Assembly (NCBI GenBank): GCA_026392155.1 | Contig: JAPLCP010000182.1 | Location: 1-64,000, forward strand | Direction of reading: 5' to 3' | Source of the DNA: Armatimonadota bacterium | GTDB lineage: Bacteria; Armatimonadota; Armatimonadia; Armatimonadales; Armatimonadaceae | Length of the DNA stretch: 64,000 nucleotides | Shown here: piece by piece, positions 35,787-43,341 of the stretch | Layout: every line of letters begins with the position of its first letter | How positions within the stretch are numbered: the stretch's first letter is position 1 | The notes under the pieces: model-generated | What the model was told of the DNA's origin: nothing | Databases searched by the model: none | The model's input: the letters and a program-made list of their open reading frames with translations, nothing else | Program-made: the position numbers and the translations under genes

Positions 35787-36866
35787 TTAAAATCCGCCGC
35801 CAATTGGATTTATGGGCGTGCCGTTTCGGCGCACTTCAAAGTGTAAGTGTGGGCCTGTGGCAAGACCCGTTGCGCCGACCCGGGCGATCACTTTCCCTTG
35901 CTCGATGCTCTCTCCCTCATGGGCTAGAAGCACCGAGCAGTGGGCATAGAGTGTGGAGATGCCCCCGCCATGATCCAGCACCACCACATTGCCGTAGCCG
36001 CGCATGACTCCCGAGAAGGCCACGACTCCCGAGGCCGCAGCGACTATCGGGGTGCCTGTGCCTGCACCAAAGTCTACCCCGGCATGGAGGCGTTGGATCT
36101 TGAGAATGGGATGAAAGCGTGGACCGAAGCTTGAGACAACGCGACCCACCACGGGCTGGATCAGCTTACCCGCAAATGCCCCCGGCAGAGGCATGCCCTC
36201 TAGCGCCTGGAGTCGCTTGGCAATCTCCTGCGAGTCGGCAGCAAGCTGGGCATACTCCGCTTCAATCTCGGTGCGAGCGGCCTGCGCCTCGGCCAGCACC
36301 CCCCGGCGCTTTTGTACCAGCTGCGCCTCGGTCTCTTGTTGGCTCGCTAGCCCAAGCTCTTGCTGGCGAATCTGCTGTGCTTTCGTATCGAGAAGAACCT
36401 TCCACTTGACAACTTGCTCGCGGCCTGCCTTGATCTTAGCGATGAGCGTGGACTCGTACTTGACAATGGAGCGGACAAGCTGGGCGCGGCTGACGAGCTC
36501 ACCCATGGTGTGCGCTCCTAGCAGCACGGAGGCATAGCGCACCGGGCCTTGACGGTAGTTGGAGGCCATGCGCTGCGCGAGGCTATGTTGCGTGTCTGTG
36601 AGCTGCTTCTGGGATTTTGTGAGTAGCCCCGCCACTTTTTGCTGCTCACCACGCGTCCGGCTGAGCCGTGCTTTTGTTTGTGCAAGCTTCTGGCGTGTGC
36701 TCAAGAGCTGCGCCTCGATCTGGGAAAGCTCTAGCACGATGGCATCTTCCGAGCGTTTCGCAGCAACGAGCTGTCCTTGGACTGCACTGAGCTGCTGCTG
36801 GGTGGCGGAGAGCTTGCTCTTGAGAGTTGTTTTCCGTAATTTTTTACTTTGGGGCGGCTTGCGCAT
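35787..36866 (-). CDS. Murein hydrolase activator EnvC-like, M23 peptidase domain
   Basis: Coiled coil then VSSFGPRFHPILKIQRLHAGVDFGAGTGTPIVAAASGVVAFSGVMRGYGNVVVLDHGGGISTLYAHC; TACAAT 6 nt upstream of ATG. Confidence 0.92.
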   Translation of the reverse strand: MRKPPQSKKLRKTTLKSKLSATQQQLSAVQGQLVAAKRSEDAIVLELSQIEAQLLSTRQKLAQTKARLSRTRGEQQKVAGLLTKSQKQLTDTQHSLAQRMASNYRQGPVRYASVLLGAHTMGELVSRAQLVRSIVKYESTLIAKIKAGREQVVKWKVLLDTKAQQIRQQELGLASQQETEAQLVQKRRGVLAEAQAARTEIEAEYAQLAADSQEIAKRLQALEGMPLPGAFAGKLIQPVVGRVVSSFGPRFHPILKIQRLHAGVDFGAGTGTPIVAAASGVVAFSGVMRGYGNVVVLDHGGGISTLYAHCSVLLAHEGESIEQGKVIARVGATGLATGPHLHFEVRRNGTPINPIGGGF

Positions 36867-36897
36867 CGAAGAATTGTACCGCGCGATACAATAGGGC

Positions 36898-37386
36898 GTG
36901 ACTCGTCTTGCTTTTCTTCTCGTTGTTGCGCTGCTTCTGGCAGGCTGCCCTCGTCCTACTCCCAAAGGCACGGAGCGTCTCTCCAGCCCCGCGGCGGGCT
37001 CTGTGCGCGTGCTGGCGGTAAAAGTCAAAGAGACCCCGGAGACGCTTCACTACCAGTGGAGCCTGCTAGGGGAGCGCAACTGGACGGTTCCCAGCATCTC
37101 CGAGGGCAAGGCAAGCTTAAGTGACGTCTACAAGCTCAACGATCCCACGAAAATCGGGGGCTGCCACACCTGGCTCTGTGATGTGATCTTCACCAAAGGC
37201 TCTGGTGACGACTGGCAGTGGGAGCTGCGCCTGCGTGGCTCCAACGGTAAGACAGCTACCGAAACGGGCACGGGCTCGGGAACCCCTGAGATCCTTGTCA
37301 AAGACGACCAAGACACCAAGCTCGCTGCCGACATTTCTCTGGCAAAGCTTGGCGAGAAAACCCTGACTCTAGCCATTCCCAAGTAG
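36898..37386 (+). CDS. Hypothetical lipoprotein
   Basis: GTG start, MTRLAFLLVVALLLAGCPRP lipobox; TACAAT 5 nt upstream. Confidence 0.75.
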   Translation: MTRLAFLLVVALLLAGCPRPTPKGTERLSSPAAGSVRVLAVKVKETPETLHYQWSLLGERNWTVPSISEGKASLSDVYKLNDPTKIGGCHTWLCDVIFTKGSGDDWQWELRLRGSNGKTATETGTGSGTPEILVKDDQDTKLAADISLAKLGEKTLTLAIPK

Positions 37387-38154
37387 CTTCGGGAAAGCGC
37401 GGCGGGCATTGGCAGTGGTCTGGGTGTCTATCGCATCGGCTGTGGTACAGCGAATCACGGCGAGGGTGTCTCGAACATGTGTGAGGCGTGCGGGCTCGTT
37501 GGGGAACTTGCCACGAAACGGCTCTGGCGAGAGATAGGGCGCATCGGTTTCAAGCAGCAAGAGCTCCGCTGGGGTTGCCTTTACGATCTCACGAAGCGCG
37601 TCGTTTTTCTTGTAGGTCACCGGGCCATCTACTCCCATAAACCAGCCGTGTTTCCAGCAAATCTCGGCGTGGCGCAGCTCTCCGGCGAAGCAGTGGATGA
37701 TCAGGGGAATATCCGCCGCCTCAGCTTCTAAGAGCGCCAGACACTCGTCGTAGGCATCGCGGCAGTGGATGACCACGGGCAGCGCCACTTCTCGGGCAAG
37801 CTCTAGCTGGGCATGGAAGGCGGCGTATTGCAAGTCTCGTGGCGATAAATCCCGGTAGAAGTCCAGCCCGATCTCCCCAATGGCCAGCACGCGTGGATTG
37901 CCAGCCCAGCCATGCAGGCGCTCGGCGATCTTGCTATTCCAGTGCTTGGCATCATGCGGGTGCACCCCGACCACCGCCCAGATCCTAGCGTCTTCTTCGG
38001 CCAGCGCTACAGCCTTCTCCGACGAGGCTTCGTCAAAGCCGACCACCACAAAATCCGTGACGCCTGCCTCGGTGGCGCGTGCTAAAACACCGGGCAGGTC
38101 GCGCTCTAAAGTGTCGTTGTTAAAGTGTACGTGTGTCTCGATCATCTTGGGCAT
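37369..38154 (-). CDS. TatD-family DNase
   Basis: MIETHVHFNND, VVGVHPHDAKHW, AIGEIGLDFYRDLSPRDLQYAAFHAQLELAREVALPVVIHCRDA, LLLETDAPYLSPEPFRGKFPNEP. Confidence 0.95.
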   Translation of the reverse strand: MPKMIETHVHFNNDTLERDLPGVLARATEAGVTDFVVVGFDEASSEKAVALAEEDARIWAVVGVHPHDAKHWNSKIAERLHGWAGNPRVLAIGEIGLDFYRDLSPRDLQYAAFHAQLELAREVALPVVIHCRDAYDECLALLEAEAADIPLIIHCFAGELRHAEICWKHGWFMGVDGPVTYKKNDALREIVKATPAELLLLETDAPYLSPEPFRGKFPNEPARLTHVRDTLAVIRCTTADAIDTQTTANARRAFPKLLGNG

Positions 38155-38155
38155 C

Positions 38156-38305
38156 TTACCGTAGGGCCGTGAGAAGCGCCTGCATGGCCTTGGTCTCCGG
38201 CACAGGGACGACACTCTCGATCGTTTCTGGGACTCCCTCGACACCGTAGGCTTTCGGGTCGTTGGTTGCGCCCGTCGCCTTCGGCCATGCAAGAGCACGA
38301 CGTAT
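38156..38305 (-). pseudogene. C-terminal gene remnant upstream of tatD
   Basis: Reverse-strand open frame without start codon: IRRALAWPKATGATNDPKAYGVEGVPETIESVVPVPETKAMQALLTALR*, stop 1 nt from the tatD ATG. Confidence 0.4.
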
Positions 38306-38321
38306 TCAGGTAAAGTAGACC

Positions 38322-39662
38322 ATGTCGCCGACGTTTAATATTGGAATTGAGGAAGAGTACCAGACTATAGATCCGAAGACGCGGGATCTGCGCTCGCATA
38401 TCGGAACGGAACTGCTCCCTGAGGGCAAGCGCCTTCTTCAAGAGTCCGTTAAAGCCGAGATGCACCAGAGTGTGGTCGAGGTGGGGACGGGGGTCTGTAA
38501 CACGGTACAAGAAGCGCGGGAGCAGCTCTTTGAGCTCCGGCAGACGATTATCCGCCTGGCGGGCAACCAGGGCCTTAAAGTCGCTGCCGCAGGCACCCAT
38601 CCTTTTGCCAACTGGCGTGACCAAGAGATCTACCCAGATGTGCGCTACGACACGATTGTGGATGACTTGCAACAAGTGGCCCGTGAGAACTTAATCTTTG
38701 GGCTGCATGTCCATGTCGGCATTCCGGACAAAGAGACCCGCATTCGGATTCTCAACTCCGTGCGCTATTTTTTGCCGCATATTCTGGCGCTCTCGACCAA
38801 CTCGCCGTTCTGGCTGGGCTACGACACGGGCTTTAAGAGCTACCGCTGCAAGGTCTTTGATAAGTTCCCGCGCACCAATATCCCCGATGCGTTTTCGTCG
38901 TGGTCCGAGTTTGAGGGCTACGTGGACTTGCTGATCAAGACGGGTTGTATTGATAACGCCAAGAAGATCTGGTGGGATATTCGTCCGCACCCGTTCTTTC
39001 CCACGATTGAGTTCCGGATCTGCGATGTGCCGCTGCGCCTCGACGAGACCATTGCCCTGGCGGCGCTGATGCAGGCCACGGTGGCGAAGCTCCATAAGCT
39101 CCACACGCGTAATCAAGACTACCGCCAGTACAGCCGAGCACTGCTCATGGAGAACAAGTGGCGGGCACTGCGCTATGGCATTGACGGCAAGCTGATTGAC
39201 TTTGGCAAGCAGGCGGAGGTACCCTTCCGCGAGCTGATGCAGGAGTATCTAGATTTTGTGGACGATGTGGTAGACGAGGTGGGATGTCGCCGTGAGCTGG
39301 ACTATGTCCAGAAAATGCTAGAGCGCGGTACGGGCGCAGATCGTCAGCTTCGGGTCTTCAAAGAGAGCGGCGGGGATCTAAAAGCCGTCGTGGACTACAT
39401 GGTCGCCGAGACCCTGCTCCCCTCCGAACTTGCTCCCCTCCGAACTCTGATTGCCCTCCTAACCCCCGCCCGGCGGGGGGAAAATAAGGAAAGAAAAGTT
39501 CCTCTTGTCCCCCCCGCTGGGCGGGGGATGGGGGGGAAGAATCATGCACAATGCACTTTTATTAGATACGAAGTTTTCCCCGGAGCTAACGCCGGGCGCG
39601 GTCAATGCCGTCACGACTTGCCTGCGCATCCAGCCGGGCGAGAAAGTGACGCTGATCTGTGA
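38322..39662 (+). CDS. Carboxylate-amine ligase (YbdK/GCS2 family) with aberrant C-terminal extension
   Basis: NIGIEEEYQTIDPKTRDLRSHIG, HQSVVEVGTGVCNTVQEARE, GTHPFANWRDQEI, WWDIRPHPFFPTIEFRICDVPLRLDETIALAAL. Confidence 0.92.
   Translation: MSPTFNIGIEEEYQTIDPKTRDLRSHIGTELLPEGKRLLQESVKAEMHQSVVEVGTGVCNTVQEAREQLFELRQTIIRLAGNQGLKVAAAGTHPFANWRDQEIYPDVRYDTIVDDLQQVARENLIFGLHVHVGIPDKETRIRILNSVRYFLPHILALSTNSPFWLGYDTGFKSYRCKVFDKFPRTNIPDAFSSWSEFEGYVDLLIKTGCIDNAKKIWWDIRPHPFFPTIEFRICDVPLRLDETIALAALMQATVAKLHKLHTRNQDYRQYSRALLMENKWRALRYGIDGKLIDFGKQAEVPFRELMQEYLDFVDDVVDEVGCRRELDYVQKMLERGTGADRQLRVFKESGGDLKAVVDYMVAETLLPSELAPLRTLIALLTPARRGENKERKVPLVPPAGRGMGGKNHAQCTFIRYEVFPGANAGRGQCRHDLPAHPAGRESDADL
39415..39446. 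repeat. 16-nt perfect tandem duplication
   Basis: TGCTCCCCTCCGAACT x2; removing one copy gives ETLLPSEL-TGA. Confidence 0.93.
39464..39541. repeat. G/C-rich double-hairpin element
   Basis: cccccgcccggcggggg ... cccccgctgggcgggggatggggggg. Confidence 0.75.
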
Positions 39663-40546
39663 CATGGCCTGCCTGACCATTGGGGCGAGCCTGGCGCGAG
39701 AGCTAGAGGTGCGGGGACTGGGAGAAGCTCTGCCCACGCCCTCTGACCGACATGCCCGCCGAGGTAATCTTGGGCATGGAGAGCAGCGCCGTCTCGATCT
39801 TTGCCGTTCAAGTGCAGACCGGCGAGCTCATGAGCCGTCGGCAGATGACCGATGTGGTCAATCGGCGCGGGATGCGTCACGCTCACATGGTCAATATCAC
39901 CGAGGAGATCATGTGCGAGGGGATGCGTGCTGATTTTGGCGCGGTAGACACGCTCAGCCAGCGCGTCATCGAGATCGTCCGGGCGGCAAAGACCATCCGC
40001 GGCACGACCCCCACAGGCACCGATATCACCGTCCAGCTCAGCCCGGAGTACCACTGGCTCAAGACCAGCGGCATTATCTCGCCCAAGAAGTGGGGCAATC
40101 TCCCCGGTGGCGAGATCTTTACGTCGCCCTGGGAGCTCAACGGGACGTTTGTGGTGGATGGCGTGGTGGGAGACTATCTCTGCGCCAAGTACGGGCTCCT
40201 GGGCGAGAACCCTCTGATGCTCACCATTGAGAAAAACCGTCTGACAAGTGCGCAGTGTGCTAACAAGGCGCTAGAGACCGAGTTCTGGGAGTACTGCCAC
40301 ACCGACGAAAACTCTGACCGGGTGGGCGAGTTTGCCATTGGTACCAATATCGGCTTAACGCGGGTGATTGGCAATATCTTGCAAGACGAAAAATTCCCCG
40401 GGATCCATATCGCTTTTGGCGATCCCTACGGCTTCCACACCGGAGCCAACTGGCAGTCTTGCACGCACATTGATGTGGTCGGGCTGCACTTTGATATCTG
40501 GGCCGATGAGCGCCCTATCATGCAAAACGGCACTTTCTTAGTGTGA
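39544..40546 (+). pseudogene. M29-type aminopeptidase, single-base frameshift
   Basis: MHNALLLDTKFSPELTPGAVNAVTTCLRIQPGEKVTLICDMACLTIGASLARELEVR + (other frame) DWEKLCPRPLTDMPAEVILGMESS...NLPGGEIFTSPWELNGTFVVDG...GEFAIGTNIGLTRVIGNILQDEKFPGIHIAFGDPYGFHTGANW; deleting one G at 39713-39716 restores the frame. Confidence 0.85.
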
Positions 40547-40563
40547 AAAAACTCGCAACGATT

Positions 40564-40599
40564 GTGATCTAGATCACGATAAAAAGTGATCTGAATCAC
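40564..40599. promoter_or_regulatory. Two CRP/FNR-type dyads GTGAT-N4-ATCAC
   Basis: GTGATCTAGATCAC 40564-40577 and GTGATCTGAATCAC 40586-40599, centres 22 bp apart. Confidence 0.65.
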
Positions 40600-40760
40600 A
40601 GCTCTTTCTGTTTTTTCGTTGTCTAACAGGGTCAAGCATAAAAACAGGCGCATCTACCCTACAAAGAAAGGCCCGATGCGCCGGATAATCGAAGCAAGTT
40701 GTTTTGTCAGGGATAACGGTATAATCCGACAAAACCCGGTAATTTAGCGAGGAGCTTTTT

Positions 40761-43268
40761 ATGAGTCGTTTGGTAATGGCGGGAGTGGTGAGTTCACTGG
40801 TGCTTGTGTTAGGATCAGGGAGCAACGCCTGGGCACAAGAGGATATCTCCACAGCCCGAGACTTGATCAGCAAGGGCAAGTACGCTGAAGCAGTCAAGAT
40901 CTTGGATAAGCTCATCAAAGAGCGTCCTGAGGTATCATCGCTTTACTTCGATCTCGGTCGTGCACACTTTGGGGCAAAAAACCTACCCCTCGCCGAGGCT
41001 GCGTTCTCCAAAGTGATTATGGCAAAGCCACAGGCCGCAGACTCGTACTACAACCGAGGCATTGTGCGCTCGCAGCTCAACAACTACACCGGAGCCATCG
41101 CCGACTTTACCGAACTGATCAAGCTGGCTCCCAAGCCCAAGCCCAACGCACCCGATCTCGTTGTGGAGTCCTACGATAGTCGTGTGGTGGCGTATTTGCA
41201 GACCAATAAGTTCCCTGAAGCAATTGCGGATGCGACCAAAGTTTTAGAGCTAGACCCCAAGCGTGGGCTGACTCTCCTCAACCGTGGCTATGCGTATGAA
41301 AAACTGAGTCAGTTTGATAAGGCCGTCGCCGACTACAATGCGGCTGTCTTGTTGCTGACAAGCGATGCGGATAAGGCCGCAACTTATTTTTCCAAAGCCG
41401 ATCTGGAGTTCCTCAAGCTCAACCAGCTTCAGCCTGCCATTGACGACTACACCAAAGGACTCGCGCTAGACAAGAGTAACACGGGCGCACTTCTCAACCG
41501 CGCTGCCTGTAACTTCCAGCTCAAGAACTTTTCCGCCGCGCTTTCCGATTACAATGCGGCGCTGGCACTCAAGCCTGGCGATGCGGAGATTACCAAGAAC
41601 CGGGCTGCGGTACAGCTCCAGCTCAAGGACTACAAGTCTGCGATTGTGGACTACTCGGCGTACTTGCAGAAAGTGGGCGCATCGGCAGATTTTAATGTCT
41701 ACCGACTGCGTGCTGCCAGCTACCTCAATATCGAGCCCAAGAACTACGCGGCGGCCTCGACCGATCTGAAGGCCTATCTTGCCAAGAAGGCCGATGATGC
41801 CGTGGCATGGAAAGACCTCGCTCTAGCGCAGTACAACACCATCGTCCCTCAGGGAAGCTCGATCACGAAAGCACAGGCCGCTGGGCTCAGCGATGCGATT
41901 GCCTCCGCGAGCAAGGCCACCCAGCTAGACCCCAAGCAGGCCGATGCCTTTATCATCATGGCGGACTCCTACAGCTTCCAGGAAAAGTACAAAGAGGCGG
42001 TCCCGCCCTACACCAGCTATATCGCCCTTCAGCCCGATAAACCCTTCGGTTACGAGGGGCTGGGCCGCGTCCAGTACAACCTCCAGGACTACAAAGGCGC
42101 TGCCGCCAACTTCGAGAAGTACCTTAAGTTCAAGCCCACTGACATGGAGATCAAGAAGCTCCTCGCGCTTGCCAAGGCCAGTGGCGGCGGTGCATCATCG
42201 GCAGAGAAGATCGCCGCCCTGACCGATGCGATCAATGCTGACCCAAAAGACCCCGTCGCCTACACCAACCGTGGCGTCGCCTACTTCGAAGCGCAAGACT
42301 TTGACAAGGCCATCGCGGACTTCAAAAAGGCCCTAGAGCTTAGCCCCAATCAGATGCAGTATCTCAATAACCTGGCCAGCGCTGCTGGGAAGAAGGCGGA
42401 CAAGACCCAGGCGGATGTGGACTACCGCGTGGCAGTGGATGCCTACGGTCAGCTTCTGGCCAAGAGCCCCAGTAACGCCGAAGCGCTGGGGGCACAGGCG
42501 TTTCTCTACCTGAAGCTCAAGCAGTGGGACAGTGCCATGGCGAGCTACGCTAAGTACCTCGCGACCAACCCCACGGATCAGAAAGAGCTGCTCGCCGCAC
42601 TGACCAATCGTGCCTACTGTGCCCTCCAGAAGCCCACCCCGGACTTTGCCTCCGCGATTGCGGACTACACCAAGATCATCGCGCTTGCCCCGACTGATCC
42701 CAAGGCCTACGAGCTGCGGGGACGAACCTACCTAGACATGAAGAACCTGGCGGCGGCGGCGGCGGACTTTGATAAGGTGCTTCAGTTATCGGGGAGCAAA
42801 GACCTGGAGATAGTCAAAAATCAGGCGGTGATCTACTTCAACCTAGGGGAGAATAAGCGCAAGGCCAATGATGCCAGCAAGGGACTCCCTGAGTTTGAGA
42901 AGGCGATCACCAACTACACCACCTATCTGACGGCCAAGCCGACGGATGCCATCGCGCTCTACGGGCGTGGTCTGGCGATCTACCGCAAGGCAAAGGCATC
43001 TACAGATGTCAAGGTCAAGCTGGCGGAGCTGAAGAAGGCAAGTGCGGACTTCGAGGCAGCCACCAAGGCCGATCCCAAGTACGCCGATGCCTGGTACTAC
43101 CTGGGTCTCTCCTACGACGATTATGGTGTCGCCGATGAGCTCTCCCAGGAGGTCATGTTCCCCAAGGCGATTGCTGCCTACGAGAAGTATGTCACGCTAC
43201 CCGGTGTGCCTGCGGCAGACGTGGACGCGATCAAGAAGCGCATCACACAGCTCAAAGACGCTCTGTAG
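40761..43268 (+). CDS. Exported TPR-repeat protein (835 aa)
   Basis: Signal peptide; many TPR units such as YYNRGIVRSQLNNYTGAIADFTELIKLAP and AYTNRGVAYFEAQDFDKAIADFKKALELSP. Confidence 0.93.
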   Translation: MSRLVMAGVVSSLVLVLGSGSNAWAQEDISTARDLISKGKYAEAVKILDKLIKERPEVSSLYFDLGRAHFGAKNLPLAEAAFSKVIMAKPQAADSYYNRGIVRSQLNNYTGAIADFTELIKLAPKPKPNAPDLVVESYDSRVVAYLQTNKFPEAIADATKVLELDPKRGLTLLNRGYAYEKLSQFDKAVADYNAAVLLLTSDADKAATYFSKADLEFLKLNQLQPAIDDYTKGLALDKSNTGALLNRAACNFQLKNFSAALSDYNAALALKPGDAEITKNRAAVQLQLKDYKSAIVDYSAYLQKVGASADFNVYRLRAASYLNIEPKNYAAASTDLKAYLAKKADDAVAWKDLALAQYNTIVPQGSSITKAQAAGLSDAIASASKATQLDPKQADAFIIMADSYSFQEKYKEAVPPYTSYIALQPDKPFGYEGLGRVQYNLQDYKGAAANFEKYLKFKPTDMEIKKLLALAKASGGGASSAEKIAALTDAINADPKDPVAYTNRGVAYFEAQDFDKAIADFKKALELSPNQMQYLNNLASAAGKKADKTQADVDYRVAVDAYGQLLAKSPSNAEALGAQAFLYLKLKQWDSAMASYAKYLATNPTDQKELLAALTNRAYCALQKPTPDFASAIADYTKIIALAPTDPKAYELRGRTYLDMKNLAAAAADFDKVLQLSGSKDLEIVKNQAVIYFNLGENKRKANDASKGLPEFEKAITNYTTYLTAKPTDAIALYGRGLAIYRKAKASTDVKVKLAELKKASADFEAATKADPKYADAWYYLGLSYDDYGVADELSQEVMFPKAIAAYEKYVTLPGVPAADVDAIKKRITQLKDAL

Positions 43269-43285
43269 GCTGTGGGTCTGTCATA

Positions 43286-43321
43286 AAAATGCCCAGCACG
43301 AGAACTCGTGCTGGGCATTTT
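43286..43321. terminator. Bidirectional intrinsic terminator
   Basis: AAAATGCCCAGCACGAG-aa-CTCGTGCTGGGCATTTT, 17-bp perfect stem between convergent genes. Confidence 0.93.
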
Positions 43322-43341
43322 CTGTCATTGTGGGTACTCTT

